A DNA stretch of 64,000 bases. It comes from Thiodubiliella sp900128405. Lineage in GTDB: Bacteria > Pseudomonadota > Gammaproteobacteria > PS1 > Pseudothioglobaceae. Within the stretch, counting starts at the first letter, position 1. Every line of letters starts with the position of its first letter. The notes under the pieces are model-generated. The model was not told the origin of the DNA and searched no databases. It saw only the letters and a program-made list of their open reading frames with translations. A program made the translations under genes and the position numbers. The DNA lies in NCBI GenBank assembly GCA_963682085.1, contig OY821614.1, positions 62,001 to 126,000 of the forward strand, in the 5' to 3' direction. Shown piece by piece: positions 54,201 to 62,970 of this stretch.

Positions 54201-57200
54201 TGCTCTGGGGCATTCTGAGACCAAAACCTTTGATGCAAAAACAGGCAACATCCTAACCCTTACAGGTCCTAATAGCCTAACCACCACTTGGCAATACGAC
54301 ACCTTAGGCAGAAAAAAACTAGAAATCCGAGCCAACGGCACCATCACTAGCACCAATTACCAATGGGCAGAAGACGAATCACCTAACAGCCTATACAAGA
54401 TCACCACGACAACCAGCGGGTCTAGCTCCAAAACTACCTATTTTGACGCCTTCAACCGCAAAGTCAGAGAACAACACACTGGCTTTGACGGACGCAAAAT
54501 CAACAGCGACACTTACTACGACAATCTAGGCAGAGTAGATCGTGCCAGCCTACCCTATTTCACAGACGAACAAGGCTACTTTATCACCACCCAATATGAT
54601 GCCATCGGCAGACTCACCAGTAGCACCAAACCCGCCGACTACGGCAACACTGCCACCAATTCCACTACTTACAACGGCTTCATCACCATCAACACCAATG
54701 CCCTAGGTTACCAAAAAACCACCACCAAAAATGCCATTGGCAAAATTATCCGCATAGACGAACCCAAAAGTGCTTGGCTCACCCACCAACACGATGCCAT
54801 CGGCAACCTTACCCAAACCAATGTTGGTGGCGTTACTACCACTATGACCTACGACAACCGTGGTAATAAAATCTCAATGAACGACCCCGATATGGGCAGA
54901 TGGACTTATACCTACAACGCCCTAAGCGAACTTATCAGTCAAACCGATGCCAAAAATCAAACCAGCACCACGACCTACGACAAACTCGGCAGAATGACTC
55001 AAAGAGTCGAAAATGAAGGTACCACTAATTGGCAATACGACACAGCCACCAACGGCATCGGTAAGCTTGCACAGGTAACTGCCCCACTAGGCTACAAAAA
55101 AGAACACAGTTACGACAGCTTAGGCAGAGTCATCACAACCACCACACATGCTAATAACCAAAGTTTTAACATTCAAAACCAATACGACCAATATTCTCGT
55201 TTAAGTACCCAAACTCGCCCGCAAAACTTTAAGGTAGAAAATGTCTACAACCAATATGGCTACCTAATGGCAAAACGCGCCCCTAAATCACAAATTGACG
55301 ACTATGATTGGGCGCATTTAACTAAGTTAACGCAAGACAGTTTAGTTAATGTAGAAGAAGCACTAACTAAAGCCAATGAATTTGAACATAAAGCCAATGT
55401 TTACAGATTTGTTGCGAAAAACTATAGGCAATATGCAGACGATGCCACCAACATATCGGCAAAATTTACACAAAAAGCACAAGAACTTAGAGGTAATGCC
55501 GATTTACTTGAAGAGGTGGTTATTGAATTACAAAAAGAGGCAAAGCAGTACACTGATTCAGCTAAAAATTATCTTATTGCAGTTAGACGATTTCTACACT
55601 TATCTAATGTTAATGTAGCAGATGATGAAGCTAGAAGTTATGTTGATAGTAATACTGATAGAGAGAAAAATAGTTATTTATGGTCTGGAACTAGTGGTAG
55701 TGCTGAATCTCACGCTAACGGCTATGCTTGGTGCAGTAGTCAAGCTGCTTGTGTTTATTGGGCAGATTTGTTAAAACAAAGCGCTACCCACTATGCAACC
55801 AGTGCAGAACAAAATTTAGCATTGGCACAAAGATATATCAATTCTTCAGGCATAGAAAAACAAGCCTTTGCCAATCAAGAAGCGGATAATTACGATATAA
55901 AGGCTAGTCATCGTGCTAACCTTACAGTGAAATACACTAACTTATCACATAGATACCTAGAGCAAGCCCAAGAAGCCATCAATAAGGCAAAATACTGGCG
56001 TAAATCGGTAGTCAATAAAAATCACTACCAAGCCATGCTCGCCGACACTAACAATATCTACTTCTGGCGTGCCAAAAGTAGAGACGCTGCAGGTCGCCTC
56101 ACTGGCCACATCGTCGGCAACGGCTTATCCACCGAACAAGAATACAACCCAGCCACAGGCCATTTATTCACCATCAAATCAGGCTTTAGCCCCACTAAGG
56201 AAATCCGTAACTTTGAATACGAATATGATTTAATGAACAATGTTACCCAACGCCAAAACCACCAAAGCGGACTAACAGAAGACTTTCAATACGATGAACT
56301 AGATAGACTAACCCAATCCAACACCACAGGTAATATAGAAGGGGTTACCTATAACAACGGCACCAGTTACCAATACGACATCAACGGCAACATTACCCAA
56401 AAATCCGACATCGGCTATTACCGCTACAACCCTCAAAGACCTCACGCTATTGCTTCAATTAATAGCAATTCACCATCGTCAACTGATGATTATAATGCCA
56501 ATACCGCAACCACAGGTATACTCACCATTAACAGTAGTGTAACTGGCAACATTGAAACAGGAAATGACACAGACTGGTTTAAAATAACTCTAACAGCAGG
56601 ACAACAAGTAACCTTTAACCTAGAGGGTAAACCAACCCAATCTGGCACCTTGCCAGATCCCTACCTCAGAGGTATCTACAATAATACTGGCACCTTAATC
56701 TCAAACACAACCAATGATGACAGCGGCATTGGAGTCAACTCAAAAGTTATCTTCACTGCAAGCACAAGTAACACATACTATATCTCAGCAGGTGCTTATA
56801 GCCGTAACACAGGCACCTACACACTAACAGCAATAGTAACTGGCAGTGGTGCCAGTATCACACCAAGCCTATCAGACGATTACATTTACGACGCCAACGG
56901 CAACATGACCAAAAACAACAACAAAATCATCCAATGGACTTCCTTTAACAAACCCAAACGCTTTACTAAAAGCAACAGCAACGACAACACCACTTTTGTC
57001 TATGCCCCCAATAGAAGCCGATACCAAAAAACCCAAACCAAAGCCAGTAGCAACACCACCATTACCACCACCTACATCGGCAAACTCTACGAACAAATCA
57101 AACAAAACACCAGCACCGAACATAAGCACTTTATCTACGCCGACGGTCAACTCATTGCCATCAACATTAAAACAGACACAACAGCAGGCACACCACCCAT

Positions 57201-58410
57201 CCCTGACAAAACCCGCTATCTCCACTACGATAACCTTGGCTCTATTGACACCATTACCAATGGACAAGGCAACATCGTTGAACGCATGGCATACACCGCC
57301 TTCGGACAAAGACGCCAAGGCGACTGGCGTGCCAGCGACCCACTACTCCCCATCATCCCTGCCCTAACTAACAGAGGCTTTACTGGGCACGAACACATTG
57401 ATGAGATGGGCTTTATTCATATGAATGGACGGGTTTACGACCCGAGTATTGGACGGTTTTTGAGTGCTGATCCGAATATTCAAGCACCTTATAGCACACA
57501 AAGTTATAATCGCTATAGTTATGTTATTAATAACCCACTTAAATACAACGATCCGTCTGGATATTTCTGGGGCTGGATTGCTACATTAATTATTAATGAA
57601 GTGATATTTGATGGAAAATATAGAGACGCTATTATCTCTATTGCGACAGTAGCAATATTAGGCCCCATTGCAGGTGGTTTTGTTAATGGTTACAAACAAG
57701 GTGGTTTAGAAGGTGGTATCAAAGGTGCTATCTTTGCTTATGCATCCTCAGAGATTTCAAGTCATATTGGTGGGCATGGTAGTAAGAGTTTTGTAACAGA
57801 ATTCGCTAACAAAGGTGTAATGGAAAAAGCCATTGCTCACGGATTGTCACAAGGTGCCCTATCACAGATAGCGGGCGGTGATTTTAAATCAGGTTTTATT
57901 GGGGGCTCTATTAGTTCTTTATCAGGGAGCTATATGAAAGGCGCTCGAGGAAAAAGTTTAGGTATTAGTGGACGCACAGCTGTTGCTGTAACAGCAGGAG
58001 GTATTACTGCAGAGCTAGGTGGAGGTAAGTTTGCGAATGGGGCGATGAGTGCGGCGTTTGTTCATTTGTTTAATCATGAAGGTCATAAAGTTGGTGAGGA
58101 TTTCTCTCATCCAAATATTGAAAAAGGTAGTCATTTTCATGATAGAGCACTTGAAAGCTCAACTCCAGTTATAGACATATTAATAGGCTTAGTTAAAGGT
58201 GTAAAAATTACTGTATTTGCAGTTAAAAATCCAACTATAAGGAGTTTATGTGTTACTACATACCTATGTTCTAATCCCATGAGTCAAATTCATAAAGATA
58301 TAGTTGATGTTGCAGAAGATATTGCCACTAACAGAGTAAGTAGCGAAAGTAGAAGAAAATCAATTGATACCATTAACAGAATAAAAAATAAAGCTACCCA
58401 TGGAAAATAA
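51256..58410 (+). CDS. SpvB/FG-GAP/Rhs (YD-repeat) polymorphic toxin, TcC-like
   Basis: A 2384-residue secreted toxin. Parts in order: signal peptide (cleavage after TQATA); SpvB-like domain (MKPELSINYNSNASNGQLGLGFSLGG to about residue 310); three identical 122-residue FG-GAP-type repeats with DVNGDGLDD and DVNGDGKADF calcium-type loops (about 314-679); many YD repeats; a ~250-residue helical insert (about 1355-1605); more YD repeats; a PPC-like beta domain (about 1755-1870); the Rhs core (GFTGHEHIDEMGFIHMNGRVYDPSIGRFLSADP, near 2040); then a glycine-rich hydrophobic segment and a variable C-terminal domain without a motif I know. Such proteins form a shell around a toxic tip. Homologues are abundant in thiotrophic mussel symbionts. 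Confidence 0.92.
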   Translation: MTYSFKQSINLTLPILLVLLLGTPTQATASIDTTALVGSTAGGFSVNQGTANYAIPITVPPGIAGMKPELSINYNSNASNGQLGLGFSLGGLSVIHRCAKTIATDGVKGGVNYNNNDRYCLNGQRLIAISGVDGQSGSEYRTEINSFSKIKYNGNYWTVKTKSGQTFEYGNTQTSKIEAQGKSAVRLWAVNKITDVTNNAINYIYNEDNANGEYTLSRINYTDNSVRLTYEDREDKIKNKWQDSKIEITKRLKNIQTFLNENLIRDYGIEYQYTGEPKISQITKVTQGVNGGRLSSIAFSWSEVNLPTSGKSGQWYEQNYKYNFWGGSQSSELLKYDESDDGYPRIVRYSHPLEFSDVNGDGLDDMLIQGKAFLSNGSSFSSDKSLGFCGKAFYKKDGSGGDIYKYDTCGYADVNGDGKADFIKSSDGIVTVNDTQWYEQNYKYNFWGGSQSSELLKYDESDDGYPRIVRYSHPLEFSDVNGDGLDDMLIQGKAFLSNGSSFSSDKSLGFCGKAFYKKDGSGGDIYKYDTCGYADVNGDGKADFIKSSDGIVTVNDTQWYEQNYKYNFWGGSQSSELLKYDESDDGYPRIVRYSHPLEFSDVNGDGLDDMLIQGKAFLSNGSSFSSDKSLGFCGKAFYKKDGSGGDIYKYDTCGYADVNGDGKADFIKSSDGVITVNLSDFDKVKVVTKIVNSFGIDTTINYKPLTSNEVYQRDNIFYYPYKNIYTPELLVFSLTTDNAIGGQNTTTYKYGGAKVNVKGRGNLGFAWIEKKDLQTNKLTRTEHSQTYPHIGQPTSSNEYIEQNDSRQLLHSQDNRYSHTPRRYSGIDTLYLAQSQEKSYDLNSGNLLTTITTQQSNIDNYGNVGTIKVTTTGKNKTFVKTTRNTYNNNTTKWYLGRLTASTVTHQAPNTPNITRTSRFAYNNKGLLKSETIEPNTKKALTTTYKYDSFGNKIKATTSASGIASRSTTTEYSANGKFSIKTTNALGHSETKTFDAKTGNILTLTGPNSLTTTWQYDTLGRKKLEIRANGTITSTNYQWAEDESPNSLYKITTTTSGSSSKTTYFDAFNRKVREQHTGFDGRKINSDTYYDNLGRVDRASLPYFTDEQGYFITTQYDAIGRLTSSTKPADYGNTATNSTTYNGFITINTNALGYQKTTTKNAIGKIIRIDEPKSAWLTHQHDAIGNLTQTNVGGVTTTMTYDNRGNKISMNDPDMGRWTYTYNALSELISQTDAKNQTSTTTYDKLGRMTQRVENEGTTNWQYDTATNGIGKLAQVTAPLGYKKEHSYDSLGRVITTTTHANNQSFNIQNQYDQYSRLSTQTRPQNFKVENVYNQYGYLMAKRAPKSQIDDYDWAHLTKLTQDSLVNVEEALTKANEFEHKANVYRFVAKNYRQYADDATNISAKFTQKAQELRGNADLLEEVVIELQKEAKQYTDSAKNYLIAVRRFLHLSNVNVADDEARSYVDSNTDREKNSYLWSGTSGSAESHANGYAWCSSQAACVYWADLLKQSATHYATSAEQNLALAQRYINSSGIEKQAFANQEADNYDIKASHRANLTVKYTNLSHRYLEQAQEAINKAKYWRKSVVNKNHYQAMLADTNNIYFWRAKSRDAAGRLTGHIVGNGLSTEQEYNPATGHLFTIKSGFSPTKEIRNFEYEYDLMNNVTQRQNHQSGLTEDFQYDELDRLTQSNTTGNIEGVTYNNGTSYQYDINGNITQKSDIGYYRYNPQRPHAIASINSNSPSSTDDYNANTATTGILTINSSVTGNIETGNDTDWFKITLTAGQQVTFNLEGKPTQSGTLPDPYLRGIYNNTGTLISNTTNDDSGIGVNSKVIFTASTSNTYYISAGAYSRNTGTYTLTAIVTGSGASITPSLSDDYIYDANGNMTKNNNKIIQWTSFNKPKRFTKSNSNDNTTFVYAPNRSRYQKTQTKASSNTTITTTYIGKLYEQIKQNTSTEHKHFIYADGQLIAINIKTDTTAGTPPIPDKTRYLHYDNLGSIDTITNGQGNIVERMAYTAFGQRRQGDWRASDPLLPIIPALTNRGFTGHEHIDEMGFIHMNGRVYDPSIGRFLSADPNIQAPYSTQSYNRYSYVINNPLKYNDPSGYFWGWIATLIINEVIFDGKYRDAIISIATVAILGPIAGGFVNGYKQGGLEGGIKGAIFAYASSEISSHIGGHGSKSFVTEFANKGVMEKAIAHGLSQGALSQIAGGDFKSGFIGGSISSLSGSYMKGARGKSLGISGRTAVAVTAGGITAELGGGKFANGAMSAAFVHLFNHEGHKVGEDFSHPNIEKGSHFHDRALESSTPVIDILIGLVKGVKITVFAVKNPTIRSLCVTTYLCSNPMSQIHKDIVDVAEDIATNRVSSESRRKSIDTINRIKNKATHGK
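52195..53292 (+). repeat. Three tandem 366-bp repeats inside the Rhs gene
   Basis: Units at 52195-52560, 52561-52926 and 52927-53292 appear identical by eye until the last ~20 bases of the third. Each encodes 122 residues starting QWYEQNYKYNFWGGSQSS and containing two FG-GAP/EF-like loops. The period is a multiple of three, so copy-number change keeps the frame. Near-identity at synonymous sites indicates very recent duplication or active homogenisation. Confidence 0.95.
56614..57560 (+). repeat. Long direct repeat, copy 1 (Rhs core region)
   Basis: Covers part of the PPC-like domain, the last YD repeats and the Rhs core. It is repeated at 59222-60144, with stretches over 100 bp essentially identical, for example from 56995 and from 59577. 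The repeat ends at the codons for the DPSG motif, exactly where the variable toxin domains begin. Confidence 0.9.
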
Positions 58411-59044
58411 ACATTTTATCCGTATTATAGACTTTTTAAATATAAATGATAATTCCTGCGATGAAATTATTGATAATATTGACAGTAACCTTTATTCTAT
58501 TTTACAAAGATGTTATAAAAATAAAGGCTGTAAAGATTTTTTACCGTTAATACCAAAAATTGATAAGCATAATATAAAAGATGCAACTGCTTTAATATTT
58601 ATTATGTATGCAAGTGACGGTCAATGTGGACTGAAAAAAGATAGAAAAAAAGCCATTTATTGGGCAAAAAAAATGTTTGATAATTTTAATGTTATAGAGG
58701 GCGGAGAGGCTTTAGCATCCATGTATATGCAAAATAAACAATATAAAAATGCTTATGATACCTATCAAATCTTGGCAACAATAAACAACCATATCTCATT
58801 AACAGCCCTTGGTGGATTTTATAGAAAAGGAATATATATAAAGAAAGACATTTACAAAGCGTTGGAGTATTATCAAAAAGCAACCAAACATGGCAACCTA
58901 TCAGCCCCAATTAAAATTGCAGGAATATATCGCCAGCAAAGAAAATACCTTAAAAGTTTAGTGCTGCTAGTTAAAACAATCGCCAAACGTATTTACATTG
59001 CAACAACCGACAAAGATGCCCAAGAAAGATTTAGAGAAATGTAA
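58400..59044 (+). CDS. Sel1-like repeat protein, candidate immunity protein
   Basis: A 214-residue soluble protein with helical Sel1/TPR-type repeats (ATALIFIMYASDGQCGLKKDRKKAIYWAKKMF; ALGGFYRKGIYIKKDIYKALEYYQKATKHG). Its start overlaps the end of the Rhs gene by 11 bp, the usual position of the immunity gene for the toxin just encoded. Sel1 proteins also act as effectors or adaptors in host-associated bacteria. The immunity role is inferred from position only. Confidence 0.72.
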   Translation: MENKHFIRIIDFLNINDNSCDEIIDNIDSNLYSILQRCYKNKGCKDFLPLIPKIDKHNIKDATALIFIMYASDGQCGLKKDRKKAIYWAKKMFDNFNVIEGGEALASMYMQNKQYKNAYDTYQILATINNHISLTALGGFYRKGIYIKKDIYKALEYYQKATKHGNLSAPIKIAGIYRQQRKYLKSLVLLVKTIAKRIYIATTDKDAQERFREM

Positions 59045-59209
59045 ATAATAATGGGGGTAGATTGGAAGTAATGGGGACAGGCTACTTTAAATGGTATCAT
59101 TTCTATTTTTTTTTACAAAAACCATTTAGAATACCACGCAAAATCAAAGGGGCCAGTGTAAATTAAATAAAAACCCCACTCAAAGCTCAACAAGGTAGAA
59201 TACTATCTC
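59045..59209. other. Spacer between toxin-immunity modules
   Basis: No gene seen. It includes ATGGGGACAGGCTAC and, 70 bp on, GGGGCCAGTGTAAATTA. The first resembles motifs that recur around REP-type transposases, but there is too little here to call an element. Confidence 0.3.
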
Positions 59210-61102
59210 ATGCAAACCAAATTCAATCTAGAGGGCAAACCCACCCAAGACAGCACCTTGTCAGATCCCCACCTCAAAAGCATTTACAATAGCACTGGCA
59301 ACCTAATCCCAAACATAGCAAACGACGATGACGGCACTGGATACAATTCAAAACTTACCTTTACTGCCACCACAAACGATACTTACTGTGTTTCAGTAGG
59401 TGCTTATAGTGGCAACACAGGCACTTACACCCTAACCACAAAAGTTATTGGTAACACCAACACCATGATATCAAATACAGCAAATAATGATTATATCTAC
59501 AATGCCAAAATCATCCAATGGACATCCTTTAATAAACCCAAGCATTTTGCCAAAAATAACAATAATGACACAACCACCTTTGTCTATGCCCCCAATAGAA
59601 GCCGATACCAAAAAACCCAAACCAAAGCCAGTAGCAACACCACCATTACCACCACCTACATCGGCAAACTCTACGAACAAATCAAACAAAACACCAGCAC
59701 CGAACATAAACACTTCATCTACGCCGACGGTCAACTCATTGCCATCAACATTAAAACAAACACAACAGCAGGCACACCACCCATCCCCGACAAAACCCGC
59801 TACCTCCACTACGACAATCTCGGTTCTATCGACACCATCACTGATGGGCAAGGTAACATCGTTGAAAGAATGAGTTATCATGCCTTCGGACAAAGGCGCC
59901 AAGGCGACTGGCGTGCCAGCGACCCACTGCTTCCTATTATTCCTACCCTAACTAACAGAGGTTTCACTGGACACGAACACATTGATGAGATGGACTTTAT
60001 TCATATGAATGGACGGGTATATGACCCGAGTATTGGGCGGTTTTTGAGTGCTGATCCGAATATTCAAGCACTTTATAATACTCAGAGTTATAATCGCTAT
60101 TCTTATGTTTTGAACAATCCTTTAAAATACAGCGATCCTAGTGGTTTTTGGTCTGAACGGATAACAAATGCCTTTCGATACAACCCTTACTTTAAAGCTG
60201 CTGGTGCGATAATTGCATTTGCATATGGAGGGCCAGAAGGAGTAGTTTTGTATTCTGCTGGACTAGCATCTCTCTCAGGTGCTAGTGATGAAGATGTATT
60301 AAAAGCAGCAGTAGGCTTGTATATCATATCCAGTGCTGCAGCAGGTATCAACACTAGTGTAAGTAATGTAATACTCCGGGCAACGTCTTACGGTATTCTT
60401 GGGGGAGCATCTAGCCTAATATCAGATGGAAACTTTGCAGATGGGTTTGTTATTGGAATTATAGGCTCAATAGCAAATGGATATATGAGACAAACAGGCG
60501 GATTAGCAGGGCGCACAACCATTGTTGCTATATCAGGTGGAGTTATAGAAGAACTAGGCAGAGGTAAGTTTATAAATGGAGCAACTAGTACGGCTTTTGC
60601 GTATCTGTTCAGTGAGTCAATAAAGCCGGAGTTAAAGGTTAAGTTTAGCACCCCAGGTTATGAAACTAACAATAGTGTATATGATTCTGCAGAAGAGGCG
60701 TACAATGCAGGGGCTGAATCTCCTACCGCCTCTACGAGAGTACGCAAGCAACTTATAATATATTCTCAAACCGCAGTGGGTAACAGAGTAATGTCTCAAA
60801 GGGGGACTTTAACAATATACCCAGACTATGATAGCAAACCTAGTGCACCTATTAATAAAATGTTAATAAATTACAGCGGCGGAAATATCTTAGCCTTGGG
60901 TCATGAAGTGGGTCACACAACTTTTGGAGGTGGGTATGTGGATTTTAAAGGTCAAGGGGGGTGTTCAAGTTGCCCTGTTGGCAATGTTCAAGTCCATGAA
61001 AATTCATTGAGACGAGAATTAGGAATAAAGCTTAGAAGCCGGTACATCCATTCTGATGGCCGGAGTTTTAATGTAGATGGTGTTCAGGAAGGGTATTGGT
61101 AA
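59210..61102 (+). CDS. Displaced Rhs tip with HExxH C-terminal toxin domain
   Basis: A 630-residue product with no signal peptide. It begins inside the PPC-like domain (FNLEGKPTQDSTL) and then repeats the end of the 51256 protein through the Rhs core (GFTGHEHIDEMDFIHMNGRVYDPSIGRFLSADP). The C-terminal ~310 residues differ. A glycine-rich segment ending GRGKFINGATSTAFAYLFSE leads to a new domain with LALGHEVGHTTFGGGY: an HExxH zinc-binding helix with glycines typical of metallopeptidase-like toxins. Cysteines follow (GGCSSC). It looks like a spare tip that could replace the current toxin by recombination. Whether it is expressed on its own is uncertain. It overlaps the next gene by 7 bp. Confidence 0.82.
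   Translation: MQTKFNLEGKPTQDSTLSDPHLKSIYNSTGNLIPNIANDDDGTGYNSKLTFTATTNDTYCVSVGAYSGNTGTYTLTTKVIGNTNTMISNTANNDYIYNAKIIQWTSFNKPKHFAKNNNNDTTTFVYAPNRSRYQKTQTKASSNTTITTTYIGKLYEQIKQNTSTEHKHFIYADGQLIAINIKTNTTAGTPPIPDKTRYLHYDNLGSIDTITDGQGNIVERMSYHAFGQRRQGDWRASDPLLPIIPTLTNRGFTGHEHIDEMDFIHMNGRVYDPSIGRFLSADPNIQALYNTQSYNRYSYVLNNPLKYSDPSGFWSERITNAFRYNPYFKAAGAIIAFAYGGPEGVVLYSAGLASLSGASDEDVLKAAVGLYIISSAAAGINTSVSNVILRATSYGILGGASSLISDGNFADGFVIGIIGSIANGYMRQTGGLAGRTTIVAISGGVIEELGRGKFINGATSTAFAYLFSESIKPELKVKFSTPGYETNNSVYDSAEEAYNAGAESPTASTRVRKQLIIYSQTAVGNRVMSQRGTLTIYPDYDSKPSAPINKMLINYSGGNILALGHEVGHTTFGGGYVDFKGQGGCSSCPVGNVQVHENSLRRELGIKLRSRYIHSDGRSFNVDGVQEGYW
59222..60144 (+). repeat. Long direct repeat, copy 2 (Rhs core region)
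   Basis: Partner of 56614-57560, in the same orientation, about 2.6 kb apart. Identity is highest over 59577-59760 and 59880-60070, with small deletions near 59490-59520. Recombination between the copies would delete the first tip and its neighbour and fuse the metalloprotease-like tip to the full Rhs protein in frame. Confidence 0.9.
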
Positions 61103-61653
61103 TGATATACAATATTATTTTTAGTTTGTTTTTGTTTGTTGGTTCAAGCGCTTACGCAGAAGATTCGTTAGCAATGGAGGGTTTAACATGTTACGACACA
61201 GATCCTTGGACAAAATCTGAAAAAACAAAATTTAAAGAAAAGTTGCTTGCTGACAATATAACAAAATTTTTCTTTTTATCTTCTCAGGTATATATTAAAA
61301 AAAATGATTTCTGCGCTTATAAAAGTGCAGATAATTTTTTTAGAGCAGGCTTTAAAGAAGAAAAAGACCTGCCATCGGGTAGTATTATTTTTTCACCTCA
61401 TGGAAAGGCAATAATATCTAAGGGCAAAAAGACATTGTGGATTGAGCATGGTATTTATATGTTTGACTCTTATGGAGATCGTGACCTTAAAGAGCTTTCA
61501 AGATTAAAATATAGAAATACAACAAATCCTCGTTTTTCCCTTTCAATGAAGCATTCGGGTTATTTTCAAAACTTAGATTACATATTGTTTATCGTTGTTA
61601 CTTACGATAACAAAGAAAAGCGTTTGTTCGCCATAAAAGTTAGGCCAAAATAA
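61096..61653 (+). CDS. Exported protein, candidate immunity to the HExxH toxin
   Basis: A 185-residue protein with a signal peptide (MVMIYNIIFSLFLFVGSSAYA, cleavage after AYA). The mature part is mixed alpha/beta with three cysteines and no motif I recognise. It overlaps the tip gene by 7 bp, the normal position of a cognate immunity gene. Export to the periplasm would suit protection against a toxin acting there. No homology is claimed. Confidence 0.7.
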   Translation: MVMIYNIIFSLFLFVGSSAYAEDSLAMEGLTCYDTDPWTKSEKTKFKEKLLADNITKFFFLSSQVYIKKNDFCAYKSADNFFRAGFKEEKDLPSGSIIFSPHGKAIISKGKKTLWIEHGIYMFDSYGDRDLKELSRLKYRNTTNPRFSLSMKHSGYFQNLDYILFIVVTYDNKEKRLFAIKVRPK

Positions 61654-61760
61654 AAGGCAACAACCTTGTTCGCACAGGACAATCTGTTACTCACATGATT
61701 ACCAAAATGAACAAGGCTGAAAAACAATACAACACCAAAGAATTGTGCCAATTACTTAGT
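61654..61760 (+). other. Unassigned coding-like fragment before the IS
   Basis: After the preceding stop the same frame stays open for about 49 codons (GNNLVRTGQSVTHMITKMNKAEKQYNTKELCQLLSQ), running into the left inverted repeat of the insertion sequence. It may be the 5' side of a gene broken by the IS, but I cannot identify it and it does not look like Rhs sequence. Confidence 0.35.
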
Positions 61761-62970
61761 CAACCCTTAAAAACCACACAACAAACTGATTTATAACAAT
61801 AAAACCACAATATATCACAGACAAATCAACCAAATTTTGATAAAACACCCTATCTTTCTTGGTCATTTTTCTGATAAAAAATGCTAACAAAATCAACCCC
61901 AAACACAGGTCAACAAAATCTTTTTCATTCAGAGCTTTTCTCCCAATTAGACACTAAAGACCCTTTAATACAGCTGGCCAATGCCATTAACTGGGCAGTC
62001 TTTGATCATAGCTTTGAGTAACATTACTCTAAAGACAACGGCAGACCCTCAAAACCCATTAGGCTGATGGTGGGCTTGCTCATGCTTAAACAGTTGGAGA
62101 ACCTCTTTGACGAGCGTGTTGTGTTGCAGTTTAAGCACAACCCTTATTACCAATACTTCTGTGGCTATCCAAACTACACGCCTAATGTTCCTTGCAATGC
62201 TACTGAACTGGTGCATTTTAGAAAGCGCATTGACACCCAAGGTTTTAATCTTATTTTTAAAATGAGTATTGAATTACATGGTAGCTTAGCACAAGAGCCA
62301 AGCGTGTTAATTAACACCACCGTACAAGAAAAAAACATCACCTATCCTACTGATGCCAAACTGGCAATCAAGATTATCAATCGCCTTAACAAGCTGGCAA
62401 AACACCATAACATTCAACAGCGTCGTACTTATGTCAAAGAGGTTAAAAATTGTCGCTTGGCAATATTGTTGGCGTTGTGAGTCATAACAAAAACATTCAC
62501 GATTCCAAAACCTTACACGCTGCCATTGGTCATGCTAAAATAGCAATAGAGATAAAAACAAGCCCATTAAACAGGCAGTATGCGATAGAGGTTATGTTGG
62601 TGCAAAAGAGGTATTGGGTGCAAAAATTATCCTCCCTAAGAAGGCACTTAAACGAGACAATCGTTATCAGTGCGATAAAAAGCGCAAACTGTGTAAAAGA
62701 TGTGCTGCCATAGAACCTATTATTGGACACTTAAAATCAGACTTCAGGCTATCTAGAAATCTACTAAAAGGGCAGATTGGCGATGAGATTAATGTTTTAA
62801 TGGTTGCTTGTGCTTGGAATTTAAGAAAGTGGCTAGTCGCCACTACTATTTTTTTGTTTTTACAAAAGGTTCGCTATTTTTTTATAAAGAATCATTGGTT
62901 TGTGTTGCAGTATGCAAAAGCTTGTAATTAAATAAGGTTTGGTTATTTTGAATTGGGTTTTTAAGGGTTG
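61761..62970 (+). mobile_element. IS5-type insertion sequence, 1210 bp, inactive
   Basis: Bounded by 15-bp perfect inverted repeats, CAACCCTTAAAAACC at 61761-61775 and its complement at 62956-62970. It contains one decayed transposase gene. The flanks AGT and ACT do not give a clear target duplication. The right edge abuts an Rhs tip that begins mid-motif (TKYTDPTGHYW), so the IS, or a rearrangement at it, cut that gene. Confidence 0.85.
61881..62931 (+). pseudogene. IS5-family transposase, broken
   Basis: Starts MLTKSTPNTGQQNLFHSELF. The frame is stopped by TAA at 62019-62021 and resumes with HYSKDNGRPSKPIRLMVGLLMLKQLENLFDERVVLQFKHNPYYQYF. After KNCRLA near 62460 there is a frameshift and apparently a large internal deletion, because the sequence jumps to GNIVGVVSHNKNIHDSKTLH. 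A further shift leads to KIILPKKALKRDNRYQCDKKRKLCKRCAAIEPIIGHLKSDFRLSRNLL, the normal C-terminal DDE part. With one stop, a deletion and at least two shifts it cannot be active. Family call from memory of intact relatives. Confidence 0.88.

Noticed and set aside
56872..57318. Long antisense frames across the Rhs core (also 59471-59902 and the + strand alternative frames there)
   Set aside because: They are by-products of the C- and A-rich codon use in the Rhs gene and duplicate together with it.
59072..59160. REP-associated transposase remnant (GGGGACAGG motif)
   Set aside because: Only a short motif without transposase sequence or clear palindromes; not enough to call.
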